64,000 nt of DNA, taken from the NCBI RefSeq assembly GCF_023516215.1, contig NZ_CP097349.1:2046001-2110000 (forward strand), written 5' to 3'. Positions 1-7,607 of this stretch are shown here, one piece after another. Within the stretch, counting starts at the first letter, position 1, and each line of letters opens with the position of its first letter. This stretch comes from Cytobacillus pseudoceanisediminis (GTDB lineage Bacteria; Bacillota; Bacilli; Bacillales; Cytobacillaceae). Made by a program: the position numbers and the translations under genes. The notes below the pieces were generated by a model. It did no database searches. It was not told the origin of the DNA and worked only from the letters and a program-made list of their open reading frames with translations.

Positions 1-100
1 AATCAAACTTGGTTTGTCTTTTAAATTTGTACCTCTTCTTATTAACCTTGTACCTTCCACTGTCTTTAAGAATTGTAAAGCAAATCTGATTAGCTTCCAT
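1..100 (-). CDS. Partial hypothetical protein, N-terminus only
   Basis: An ATG at position 100 follows a good ribosome binding site (GAGGTG, about 6 nt upstream) and the frame stays open to the left edge, giving 33 codons. The visible residues start MEANQICF and turn strongly basic. It lies just downstream of the Ntn-hydrolase-like gene in the same direction and is probably co-transcribed with it. No family can be named from so short a piece. Confidence 0.5.
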   Translation of the reverse strand, partial: MEANQICFTILKDSGRYKVNKKRYKFKRQTKFD

Positions 101-129
101 TAAATTCACCTCAATTATCGAGTGTCCCA

Positions 130-765
130 TTAAAATTCATTATTCTCTACTTGATTAATAAGATCTGATATTTCCCCTGACTTTTGTAATTTAGAAAACT
201 GTCCATCGTTTAATAATGTTATTCCTATATCGCAAGTCTTACTAACATAATTAGATGTATCACTAATCTCTTTAAACACTAGTAGCATTTGATAAATAAT
301 TTCAGTAATCCTTCCATCCTTACCAAGATTTAAATCATACTTTTTCTCTAACTCTCTAACCTTCGTATAATCTTTAGGAGGTAACATAATTACTTTTTCC
401 TTTTTTAACCCAGTGCATTTTCCGTTCCAAAGAAAACTCAAATTAAAATTTGTTGAAGGATCAAAAGATGATACCAAAATTGCCGTATTATCAATACCTT
501 CAATTAGATGGGGATTACCAATCTTTATTTGTTCTAAAGTTCTTTTATAACTTTCAAGAACATTCATCTTATCCTCAATTAAATAATAAATAACTCTGTT
601 TGCCACTTCATACAAACCTGAACCACTTGCCCAACCTACACCAAATTCTATTAACTTTTGTCCAGTATCCTGATAGCCCTTTTCTTGGTTGTTTCCAATG
701 TTCAACCTTTTGTCAGCTAACATAATAGAACAATCATTCCTACAATAAGCAAGTATAACTGTCAT
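130..765 (-). CDS. Ntn-hydrolase-like protein, proteasome-beta/HslV-type N-terminus
   Basis: This 211-aa protein begins Met-Thr-Val-Ile-Leu. If the Met is removed, Thr becomes residue 1. An ADKR motif then puts Asp at mature position 17, and GQKLIEFG puts a Lys where the proteasome beta Lys33 motif falls, with a 3-residue insertion. A Gly/Ser-rich GWASGSG stretch follows, as in beta subunits. Thr1/Asp17/Lys33 is the known catalytic set of proteasome beta and HslV. The start has a strong ribosome binding site (GAGGGGAG). No ATPase partner such as HslU is nearby. The function is unknown; a phage-borne protease or amidase, or a structural homologue without activity, are both possible. Confidence 0.6.
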   Translation of the reverse strand: MTVILAYCRNDCSIMLADKRLNIGNNQEKGYQDTGQKLIEFGVGWASGSGLYEVANRVIYYLIEDKMNVLESYKRTLEQIKIGNPHLIEGIDNTAILVSSFDPSTNFNLSFLWNGKCTGLKKEKVIMLPPKDYTKVRELEKKYDLNLGKDGRITEIIYQMLLVFKEISDTSNYVSKTCDIGITLLNDGQFSKLQKSGEISDLINQVENNEF

Positions 766-951
766 ATTCTTACACTCCCCTCATCTAATAATTAGACAAA
801 AAGAAGGAATTTCCTACTTTAAATTTGAGTGATAAAAATTACAGAGACACTCGCTTATAAGTTGCCTGTTAAATTTCTTATCAAATATTTTGTTAATGTT
901 AATTTCTCATTAAGTATTAACGATTCACCTTGAACTGGGTAGATACAACCT

Positions 952-1701
952 TTAAATAATTTCTATGTTATCAATATCACAGAAATCTTTACTATTCATT
1001 TTAATAAGGTTTATAAGCTTATCAAAAACTTCTGTAGTATGCCCACTTCCGTCATTATCACTATTTGCCCACCCTGTAAATTCCATGTAACATCCAGTTC
1101 TAGAAATCCTGTGTATCAATCCTGGTATTTCATCTGAATTAATATTTAAATCTAAAATTAATTTGTTTACATAATCGTTCCAATACTTATTTGAATTAAT
1201 TAGTTTTATATATGTTCGATTATTACCTAAAATATCAGAACAAACTTCACTTTCAAATTCATGTAAAGTATATAATATATATATTTCTCTGTAAGTAAGC
1301 TCATCTAGAATTTTTAAATAGTCTTCAAACTCATTAATATTTTTCACTTCAGGTAAGTTGTTCAATAAACGAGCAAAGAATCGAATTTTAGCTTTCTGTC
1401 TAGTATGGATTGCGTTTTTAAATGTGGAAAAAAATGCATGTAAAAAATCTTCATTTTCAATTAACTCTGGAGTTAAGATGCACTTGCCAGTATTCAATTC
1501 ATCAAAAAAGGTTTTAGATCTTTCGATTAAAATATTGTTGAAAGTGCTCGTAAGATAGGTGTCCAATACTCCTCCAAAAGGGAATATTTGAATCAAACTT
1601 CTTATTACAGATTGCTTATCGTAGTATCTTATTGTAGATTCTTGAACATTGTTTTTTATAAATTTTGCAGTATGAGATAATTCATTTTCATCCATTCCCA
1701 C
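952..1701 (-). CDS. Hypothetical helical protein of the mobile element
   Basis: A 249-aa protein with a GTG start preceded by GGAGGGTGA. After a helical N-terminus it has a glycine-containing hydrophobic patch (FPFGGVLDTYL, about residues 41-51). A charged helical section follows in which a KIRFFARLLNN motif stands out. No membrane segments or catalytic motif are evident. It is a monocistron facing the same way as the Ntn-hydrolase-like gene, among accessory genes of the element. I do not recognise a family. The layout resembles many uncharacterised accessory proteins of Firmicute mobile elements, but no function is claimed. Confidence 0.6.
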   Translation of the reverse strand: MGMDENELSHTAKFIKNNVQESTIRYYDKQSVIRSLIQIFPFGGVLDTYLTSTFNNILIERSKTFFDELNTGKCILTPELIENEDFLHAFFSTFKNAIHTRQKAKIRFFARLLNNLPEVKNINEFEDYLKILDELTYREIYILYTLHEFESEVCSDILGNNRTYIKLINSNKYWNDYVNKLILDLNINSDEIPGLIHRISRTGCYMEFTGWANSDNDGSGHTTEVFDKLINLIKMNSKDFCDIDNIEII

Positions 1702-1831
1702 TTATATCACCCTCCCAAGGACAATCATACTACAAACAATTGTTCTAATGGAAGGATTATGTAATTACAAATTTTCGACAATATAAAAACAGTCCCTTAA
1801 GAAAAAGGACTGTCAAATAAGAGATATTATT

Positions 1832-2095
1832 TTATATATCTATTACTTCGTAATCAGCGATTAAGAGAAGGTTATTATATTGATCAACAATTCTTTCGGT
1901 TATGTGATATTTTGTAATAAAGTCTTTAACCATATCTTTATTGTAAATATCTGGCTTGATATTATAACTAACATAAGTATCAGTATTGGCGAAGACCTCT
2001 TTATTTACATCTAACTCATGTGTTGCTTTTCCGCCATCTGATATTAAAAAAACTGCATTTCTGTGCTTATGTATAAATTTCCAATCAATGTCCAT
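1832..2095 (-). CDS. Hypothetical small protein
   Basis: An 87-aa acidic protein with ATG after a clear ribosome binding site (GAGGAGTG). It mixes predicted beta and alpha segments and has no cysteines or membrane helix. A hairpin at about 1785-1815 lies 3' of it. It is probably transcribed alone or with the 69-aa gene upstream. No family is recognised. Confidence 0.55.
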   Translation of the reverse strand: MDIDWKFIHKHRNAVFLISDGGKATHELDVNKEVFANTDTYVSYNIKPDIYNKDMVKDFITKYHITERIVDQYNNLLLIADYEVIDI

Positions 2096-2181
2096 TTATT
2101 TTTCACTCCTCATCAAATACTTACCAATATAATATTCTCCAAGAAATGACATTAATCCTACTTAAAACACAAAAATCTTTT

Positions 2182-2391
2182 CTATATTAATTTATCTATT
2201 TCCGGGGATCCATTAAGCAATAATTTTTCTATACTTCTTTTAATACCTGTATCCATGTCCTTTTCAACATGTATCACATGATTATCAGAGTTAGGAAACC
2301 TTGCAGTACAATAATAATAATTATCAGGTTGTTTCGCAGCCTTAACTAGAATATCAAAACCTTGAACATTATATAGTTCTTCCTTCATCAT
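2182..2391 (-). CDS. Hypothetical small protein
   Basis: A short acidic protein of about 70 aa. The start is set at the first of two consecutive ATG codons 5-8 nt after AAGGAG; a GTG two codons earlier overlaps the ribosome binding site and is unlikely. It contains the segment YYYCTARFPNSDNHVIHVE and a short helical tail. No family is recognised. It sits with other short accessory genes at the left end of the element. Confidence 0.5.
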   Translation of the reverse strand: MMKEELYNVQGFDILVKAAKQPDNYYYCTARFPNSDNHVIHVEKDMDTGIKRSIEKLLLNGSPEIDKLI

Positions 2392-2677
2392 TATCACTCC
2401 TTAAGTTAATCCTAACACTCACCACCGAAAATATCGAAGGATTTATAAACAAAAAGTTTTCGACAAATGGCAAACAACTTAATCTTCTTGCCAACGTTAT
2501 AAATCATTATTAAAACGACAAAAGTACTTTACTACGAACATGCGATAATATTATCCTTAGTAAATTTGTATCATTTTTTATATTAACTCTTTTATTTATG
2601 GTAATTTAATTCCAGTTATTCTAAAATATAGTAGATTAATAATTTAATCAAAATATCCCAAAATTGGAGGTAATTGT

Positions 2678-3037
2678 ATGAAGAAAAGCTTTGTACTCTG
2701 TCTTGCTTTGATTCTAGCGTTTCTATCCTATAGTGCTCCTACAGAAGCAGCTACTATCATCGACAAATCTACCACAGAATTAAACATCAACGAATATTCA
2801 AAGGCTACTCGAACGTTAACATTAGTTTCTGGTGCTTCCCTTGGTATCTATGTTGATCTTAAAAATACGCCTACAAATTTTAAATGGTATTTAAGAGATA
2901 CAAATTATAAAATTGTTGATCAAGGATATGGCGATGCGAACAAAATCATCGGTGCTCCAGCAGGAAATTATGTGTTAATATTAACTAGTAATGATGCAAA
3001 TGCTATAGCTACTGGTATATTAAGCATTCAAAAATAA
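2678..3037 (+). CDS. Small secreted protein with signal peptide
   Basis: A 119-aa protein whose first 25 residues form a classical Sec signal peptide: MKKS, a hydrophobic core LCLALILAFL, and a cleavage site after PTEA-A. The mature part of about 94 aa is rich in beta-prone residues and has no cysteines. It ends in a GNYVLILTSNDANA segment typical of small beta-sandwich extracellular proteins. The ribosome binding site is GGAGGT. It is transcribed opposite to its neighbours and has its own terminator, so it is an independent unit, perhaps a lysogenic-conversion (moron) gene. The precise role is unknown. Confidence 0.7.
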   Translation: MKKSFVLCLALILAFLSYSAPTEAATIIDKSTTELNINEYSKATRTLTLVSGASLGIYVDLKNTPTNFKWYLRDTNYKIVDQGYGDANKIIGAPAGNYVLILTSNDANAIATGILSIQK

Positions 3038-3062
3038 TTAAATAATTTAATGTAAAACAACA

Positions 3063-3096
3063 AAAATCCACGAGAAGTTAATCTTGTGGATTTTTC
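3063..3096 (+). terminator. Intrinsic terminator of the secreted-protein gene
   Basis: AAATCCAC pairs with GTGGATTT and is followed by a T-run, 26 nt after the stop codon. Confidence 0.75.
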
Positions 3097-3166
3097 TATC
3101 TACATATTAAGTTTTGGGTAATGAAAAAGACCTCTCACTAATAAAGTAAGAGATCTTTGCTTAGTT

Positions 3167-3210
3167 GGCAATTAAGCCAGTATGTAACTATTAAGTGGGC
3201 AATTAAGCCA
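3167..3210. repeat. Pair of 13-bp direct repeats
   Basis: GGCAATTAAGCCA occurs twice (3167-3179 and 3198-3210), starts 31 bp apart, between the secreted-protein terminator and the toxin gene. Each copy is itself a near-palindrome, so these could be protein-binding sites; the PemK-like gene ends just to the right. Confidence 0.4.
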
Positions 3211-3252
3211 AAGTTATCTTCTATTTAAGAATACATGTTTTCCCAAACTTTG

Positions 3253-3831
3253 TCAAACAGTTTCTTTAACTTTTATTCTTTCTTTAATTTGTTGTTGTCC
3301 AATCGAGTTAGTTATTGCATCCAAAATTGCTTTCATTTGATGAGCGTCTAACATCATTGGATAGTGTTTTCCTTCTTCCTTAACATAATAATCTGTTAAA
3401 CGCTGCTTGCTAACAGTTTTCATTTGATTAACCAGTGCATAAACAGGTTTTTTATCTTTGGGCATGTCTTCAATAACACCTATAGGAATCATTAAATTGG
3501 AAGCACTTTTCCATTCTGGATCATTTTCTTTTTCGGTAGATAACGGAACAACTATTGCAGTATTATTAAACTCTTTAATTACTACACAGAAATGGAAATA
3601 ATTAAACTCCCTTCCTATATTGACTCCGAAATCTATACAATATACATTCTGCCTAGGACGCTTAGTTGATTCAGAACGACTATTTTGTTTAATCCTATAG
3701 TTTCTTTTAACACTATTGTACAACCACTTTTTCAATTCTAAAATAAATCTAGATTTATCTTTAAATGAAAGGGTGTCAAATTTATTAATCTCATTTAGTA
3801 AATTTTTTACATTATCATCAACTACACTCAT
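3253..3831 (-). CDS. PemK/MazF-family toxin-like protein
   Basis: The C-terminal 120 residues show the MazF/PemK pattern: an N-terminal strand with VYCIDFG, FHFCVVI, then IVVPLSTEK, then ALVNQMKTVSKQRL, which matches the Q-x-R-T-x-x-K-x-R-L region of MazF ribonucleases. About 65 helical, lysine-rich residues precede this domain; canonical MazF is about 115 aa and lacks them. The start is at 3831 because GGAGGGG lies just upstream, although the frame opens at 3855. No separate antitoxin is visible, so the N-terminal region may supply that role, or the protein may be an orphan. Activity is inferred from family only. Confidence 0.65.
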   Translation of the reverse strand: MSVVDDNVKNLLNEINKFDTLSFKDKSRFILELKKWLYNSVKRNYRIKQNSRSESTKRPRQNVYCIDFGVNIGREFNYFHFCVVIKEFNNTAIVVPLSTEKENDPEWKSASNLMIPIGVIEDMPKDKKPVYALVNQMKTVSKQRLTDYYVKEEGKHYPMMLDAHQMKAILDAITNSIGQQQIKERIKVKETV

Positions 3832-3979
3832 CCATTCCCCTCCAATCTTCACCATATTATACCATATTTCGAGATTAATAGGAGGATAGTTGTAATCTTC
3901 TGTAATAAATTGTTAGATTTTTATAGAAATTATGGTATAATTTACTAGAACCCTGCAGATGAAGCAGGGAGGTGATAAA

Positions 3980-4090
3980 ATGGCTAAAACGCAAAAAGGC
4001 AAGAAAATCGTAACTGTCAAGCCTCATACTAAAAAAGTGGGAGGTAAAACTGTTAAGGTTCCTGGTCATCGTCGTTCTACTCCAAATTAA
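3980..4090 (+). CDS. Small basic 36-aa protein
   Basis: ATG at 3980 is preceded by a near-perfect ribosome binding site (GGGAGGTGAT). The 36 residues contain 12 Lys/Arg and no acidic residue. The core VKPHTKKVGGKTVKVPGHRR has a two-fold x-V-K-x-H/x-G-H pattern suggesting an RNA- or DNA-binding peptide. About 160 nt with further hairpins (4177-4204 and 4207-4222) and a terminator at 4253 follow, so the transcript is a short mRNA with a structured 3' region. The quality of the ribosome binding site and the composition support a real gene. Confidence 0.6.
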   Translation: MAKTQKGKKIVTVKPHTKKVGGKTVKVPGHRRSTPN

Positions 4091-4252
4091 TCCCTCCTGA
4101 GCCTTCAAACTCTCCAAAGTTCGCAGGGTTCACATTATTTAGGACATAAACAACCTTAAATTGGCATATAATGGATTAACTAAGGGACTTCGACCTCCCC
4201 TTAGTGCTGGTAAAATTACCAGATGCGACAATAGGTAAATCTTGGTGTGCGT

Positions 4253-4287
4253 TGGTGGATAAATATATAAATCCACCCTTTTTTATG
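4253..4287 (+). terminator. Intrinsic terminator downstream of the small basic ORF
   Basis: GGTGGAT (4254-4260) pairs with ATCCACC (4271-4277) and is followed by TTTTTTT. It closes a plus-strand transcript starting before 3980. Confidence 0.7.
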
Positions 4288-4292
4288 TGTAG

Positions 4293-4640
4293 TTAATTAA
4301 TTATCCCCTCATTTTGGCGCGATAAATTTAACTTCCTCACCAGACCTTTATTCGCCTTATCCAGTTCTTCCTTAGCAATTTCATATTCAATTAAATATTT
4401 CTGGTACTGCATCACTGTATACCTGTACATTTGCATTCCAACTTTGGCAAGTATCATTTTGTCATACCACTTATTTGTACTTGAGTGATACAGCCTCACT
4501 ACATGCTCATATTCACAGTTAGGACACCTGTAAAACCACTTATAGACGGGCTCTCTATCCACATATCCTATAAAAGGCTTACTGTACTTCTTTACTTTAA
4601 ACTTGGATGGACAGACATCACAGTTTATAAAGTTTCTCAT
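4293..4640 (-). CDS. Phage zinc-ribbon-like protein
   Basis: A 115-aa protein with two Cys pairs in its first 40 residues (CDVC and CPNC, both CxxC), the layout of a zinc ribbon. A lysine- and glutamate-rich helical tail follows. It is the last gene of the minus-strand tail module and is followed by the convergent terminator at 4253. Small zinc-ribbon proteins of this kind are common near late genes in Bacillus phages. Function is unknown; nucleic-acid or protein binding is an inference. Confidence 0.6.
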   Translation of the reverse strand: MRNFINCDVCPSKFKVKKYSKPFIGYVDREPVYKWFYRCPNCEYEHVVRLYHSSTNKWYDKMILAKVGMQMYRYTVMQYQKYLIEYEIAKEELDKANKGLVRKLNLSRQNEGIIN

Positions 4641-4697
4641 TCGTTATTGACCAAGTATTTTAATTCACTTATCATAAATTTCTCCTCATCTCAGCCC

Positions 4698-5195
4698 TTA
4701 GATATATCTCTCACCGCTATGACTTACACTAATTTTCAATCTATGTGGATTGGTTGCATTAAATTTCCTCACAGCCTTCTTTACAAACTCAGTTCCTGGG
4801 TGATGAGTGAACATAGGTGCATCAAAATCAACTTTATCTCTAATATCCCAGCCCACTTCAAGCAACCAAGGTGTGTACCCTTTAGGCTGATCACCCATTA
4901 CAGAATCATGATTAACTAACTCCTCATCAAAGTAAATTTCAATTGCCCATTCATTAATGCTGTGTTTTCTAGGCTCTCCCACTTTTATTGACTCAACAGT
5001 TTTACCAGTCCTCCTATACTCCTGTGGAGTATAGGAATTGAAATATTTATCTAATTCATTCTTCATATACTTCTCAAGTTGTCTTGCAGCTGATGATAAT
5101 ATTCGCTTAATTTTTGTTTCATTCATCACTGCATTTTGACCATGTTTTGTCTCAATCCATTTTTCAATTTGCTTAATCGACTGAAAAGTAGGCAT
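4698..5195 (-). CDS. Phage HK97-gp10-like / tail-completion-type protein
   Basis: A 165-aa protein. Helical residues 25-60 (ILSSAARQLEKYMKNELDKYF) are followed by YTPQEYRRTGKTVESIKV, as in gp10-type tail-completion proteins, where a 'rTG.l..S' motif follows the first helix. A C-terminal TEFVKKAVRKFN resembles the terminal helix of that family. The start ATG directly abuts the stop of the upstream 66-aa gene. It belongs to the late-gene module of region A. Assignment rests on pattern resemblance and is moderate. Confidence 0.5.
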   Translation of the reverse strand: MPTFQSIKQIEKWIETKHGQNAVMNETKIKRILSSAARQLEKYMKNELDKYFNSYTPQEYRRTGKTVESIKVGEPRKHSINEWAIEIYFDEELVNHDSVMGDQPKGYTPWLLEVGWDIRDKVDFDAPMFTHHPGTEFVKKAVRKFNATNPHRLKISVSHSGERYI

Positions 5196-5396
5196 TTATC
5201 TTTTCCTCTCGACCTTCTCTAAATCGCTTAATTTTAGAATATGCAACTGAGTCGTCCTAATTTGAAGATCCCTATTTTGACAAAGGATAAATTCCACCGC
5301 TGCAGATTTATCATGTATTCGAACACGCTTAACTTTCCCTTGCATTTTATTTTGATGAGAATAAACAAGATCACCATTTTCAATAACTGTTTTCAT
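5196..5396 (-). CDS. Hypothetical phage protein, small beta-barrel-like
   Basis: A 66-aa basic protein with alternating hydrophobic strands (GDLVYSHQNKMQGKVKRVRIHDKSAAVEF), suggesting a small SH3-like barrel. It is tightly coupled to the downstream 165-aa gene (adjacent stop and start). The ribosome binding site is AGGGGAG. The tRNA-like element lies immediately upstream. Role unknown. Confidence 0.5.
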   Translation of the reverse strand: MKTVIENGDLVYSHQNKMQGKVKRVRIHDKSAAVEFILCQNRDLQIRTTQLHILKLSDLEKVERKR

Positions 5397-5442
5397 TTTA
5401 ATCTCCCCTTATTTTTAATTGTTTCATTTTTTCATTAGGTTA

Positions 5443-5518
5443 ACAGGACGATGGGACTCGAACCCACAATATACACCTTGATATACAATAGTTGCTCTAC
5501 CAATTGAGCTACGTCCTG
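5443..5518 (-). tRNA. tRNA-like sequence inside the tail module; anticodon arm not canonical
   Basis: Read on the minus strand, a perfect 7-bp acceptor stem (CAGGACG/CGTCCTG) encloses TA, a D-arm (GCTC-AATTGGTA-GAGC) and a T-arm (GTGGG-TTCGAGT-CCCAT). These are all standard tRNA elements in correct order. Between D- and T-arms lie 25 nt instead of the usual 22. I cannot fold them into a 5-bp stem with a 7-nt loop; the best local pairing is TATAT with GTATA around CAAGGT. No CCA is encoded. It is therefore either a phage tRNA with an altered anticodon arm, a decayed tRNA, or a tRNA mimic. Confidence 0.6.
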
Positions 5519-5524
5519 ACAGTA

Positions 5525-5707
5525 TCATTGGTAGCTTTTATATCTAATTTGCGTAAAGCCCAGGTTAATAATGAAGCCTTTGCTGTCATCATTGTTTGAC
5601 TTTTTAAAGCCCCATTTTCTTTTTATTACCTTCGGGTTTACTCCCTTGGCTTTCAACGCCAAATAATCCTGCTTATGACTAATAATTGTAATCACCTTGT
5701 TCCCCAT
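5525..5707 (-). CDS. Hypothetical small phage protein
   Basis: A 60-aa basic protein with an ATG after GAGGGGAAAAG. It begins MGNKVITIISHKQDY and contains KVIKRKWGFKK; no domain is recognised. It lies between the 196-aa gene and the tRNA-like element and is co-directional with the tail module. Confidence 0.45.
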   Translation of the reverse strand: MGNKVITIISHKQDYLALKAKGVNPKVIKRKWGFKKSNNDDSKGFIINLGFTQIRYKSYQ

Positions 5708-5721
5708 TCTTTTCCCCTCCT

Positions 5722-6312
5722 TCAGCTAATCTTCCTTACATCAATCACATGCCAATCTTTCCTCTTCAACAATTGCTTAACACAGTAGCAATAAAAATCT
5801 GGCTCAAATAACTTATCCGCCTTCTTTTTGTTTTTACGGCTTATGTAATCGTAATATTTAACTAAGTAATCTGGTCTTTCACGGAAAAAATCGACCATAT
5901 CTCTAAAATGATTTTCTGCATTAAAAAAGACACCGTACATCCCATATTCATTTTTCCGGTGTATGTAACTGATGAGCCTTTTATCACCACTTAGATACCT
6001 TGCAACCCACTCCTCATGATCAAAAACTTCATCTGGTACAGAAATAACACTCAGATCAGAAACGTCACCTAGCCACTCAGGATATGCTACATATGCGGCT
6101 TCATTTTTCGGAACATATATCTGCTCGACTTGCCATTTATCAATATCTATCATTCTGTAAATCTCACCGATTTTTTTATCGCTATAGATAAAAGAAACAT
6201 CATCAGCTTTTGTAACCGGATAATTACTATAAATCATGTAAAAATTAATGGTATACACCTCACTTTCTATTTTTCTTGGCTTCTTTAAGTTTTTTGACAC
6301 CTTCACCATCAA
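5722..6312 (-). CDS. Hypothetical phage protein overlapping the upstream tail gene
   Basis: The 196-residue frame has no recognisable catalytic motif. Its sequence is rich in aromatic and charged residues (FYCYCVKQLLKRKDWHVIDV near the C-terminus). The nominal start is a TTG at 6312, 53 nt inside the preceding gene and in the +1 frame relative to it. A later GTG at 6257 is a plausible alternative start. The overlap position, just after a tail-assembly-chaperone-like gene, is where phages often use frameshifting. The frame relation here is not -1, so a separate gene is more likely. Confidence 0.5.
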   Translation of the reverse strand: MMVKVSKNLKKPRKIESEVYTINFYMIYSNYPVTKADDVSFIYSDKKIGEIYRMIDIDKWQVEQIYVPKNEAAYVAYPEWLGDVSDLSVISVPDEVFDHEEWVARYLSGDKRLISYIHRKNEYGMYGVFFNAENHFRDMVDFFRERPDYLVKYYDYISRKNKKKADKLFEPDFYCYCVKQLLKRKDWHVIDVRKIS

Positions 6313-6769
6313 ACTCCTCGTTTACCTTTTTAGCAGCATTAACATAAGCCTCTAAAAGTCCACTGAGGTTGTTTACTTCTGCAATGCGCTCATGTAATTC
6401 TCTAAAGGTTTGTTCTGGAAATGTTTTAACAATTGCCTTAAACACTCGGGAATGAAGCAATTGCTTAAATTCCTGGTAAACTGTTTTTGCTTTCTTTGAT
6501 TTGGTAAAAGTAACATCAGTACTATTCTTAACAAGGAAGTATGCCAACAGATCTGACTTTTCTTCTTCTAAAACATTTACTTTTTCTTGATTTGCATTTT
6601 GATAAAATGCTGAAAGTTGATCTACAATATTCGTTAATTTAACTGGGCTGACATACGGATAAGCCTTGATAATATATTCTTTCGCTTCGTACATAACCGG
6701 AATTTCAATAAACTCATCATAAATTTCATTTTCCTCAATCAGCATTTTGGTTGTAACTTTACTCATCAT
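6260..6769 (-). CDS. Tail-assembly-chaperone-like phage protein
   Basis: A 169-aa acidic helical protein with a basic C-terminus (KKLKEAKKNRK), located directly downstream of the major tail protein gene. Size and position are those of the first tail-assembly chaperone in siphophages. The frame opens with two ATGs after AAGGAGG. It overlaps the next ORF by 53 nt. No sequence motif proves the assignment; it rests on gene order. Confidence 0.45.
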   Translation of the reverse strand: MMSKVTTKMLIEENEIYDEFIEIPVMYEAKEYIIKAYPYVSPVKLTNIVDQLSAFYQNANQEKVNVLEEEKSDLLAYFLVKNSTDVTFTKSKKAKTVYQEFKQLLHSRVFKAIVKTFPEQTFRELHERIAEVNNLSGLLEAYVNAAKKVNEEFDGEGVKKLKEAKKNRK

Positions 6770-6830
6770 TTTCCTCCTTATTCAAATTAAAAGGACTCCA
6801 CATTATGCGAAGTCCTCAAATATGTATTTA

Positions 6831-7589
6831 TTATTCAGTTTCGAAAATATAGTCGATGTACTGTCCTTCACCGTTAGCATCTTTCACTTCATACATATCA
6901 AATGCAATTTCTAGATTGGTAGCTTCAGTTCCAGACATTGTAAAGCTCATATTTTGTTGTGGGCGAGCTTTAAAAACTTGAACGTGGCAAGGGTAGTCTT
7001 GTTCATCTTCTTGGTTGCGTGCCAAACCTGTACCATAGATAGCAACAGCTTTAGGGAATTTAGTGGATTTAACACTTACACGCTTAGAAGTTGCAGGTGC
7101 AGCATATTGATAAAACGCTACAACTTCTTCACCAGGAGCAGCAGGAGTATTTACATCAACAACCTTTCCTGAAACTGTGCCAATTGTAAACTCTTCACCG
7201 ATATCTCTTAATCCTTCAAGCTTATATACTTTAACTGTACCAGCAAGAGGCTCTTTGGATAGGTTAATTTCTAAACTCCCTGCATTATCTTCAACAGTTA
7301 GAACTTCACGTTTGAAAATTTGTCCTACACCTTCCCCTAGTTCTTCACCAGTAAGAAGTGCAAGCAAATTCAAGTCAACAAGAGGAACAGTCAAGTTAAA
7401 AGTTGAAGCTTTAGAGTGGTCAAAAGACATTTGTTTTGCATTACCACGACCACCTGTTAAATCAAGACGATCACCTGTCACTTCATTTGAGCTTGCCTCT
7501 GCATAATCGATAAATGCAACAGGCTTTTTAGATTTGAAGTCAACGATGTTTACATCTAAGACTTCTTTAATACCAAATTGTAATCCCAT
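6831..7589 (-). CDS. Major tail (tube) structural protein
   Basis: A 252-aa protein starting MGLQFGIKEVLDVNIVDF. It has the beta-rich, Gly/Thr/Val-rich composition of phage tail-tube proteins and a C-terminal NMSFTMSGTEATNLEIAFDMYEV segment typical of tube subunits that end in a long beta-hairpin. The Ala/Glu-rich centre includes an insertion around NTPAAPGEEVV. It is preceded by GGAGGTTTC and followed by a small hairpin. It is the most strongly phage-structural gene of region A. Confidence 0.65.
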   Translation of the reverse strand: MGLQFGIKEVLDVNIVDFKSKKPVAFIDYAEASSNEVTGDRLDLTGGRGNAKQMSFDHSKASTFNLTVPLVDLNLLALLTGEELGEGVGQIFKREVLTVEDNAGSLEINLSKEPLAGTVKVYKLEGLRDIGEEFTIGTVSGKVVDVNTPAAPGEEVVAFYQYAAPATSKRVSVKSTKFPKAVAIYGTGLARNQEDEQDYPCHVQVFKARPQQNMSFTMSGTEATNLEIAFDMYEVKDANGEGQYIDYIFETE

Positions 7590-7607
7590 TTTGAAACCTC
7601 CATTAAA

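Noticed and set aside
4485..4919. 144-codon plus-strand ORF opposite the zinc-ribbon and gp10-like genes
   Set aside because: Shadow frame of two real minus-strand genes; no ribosome binding site.
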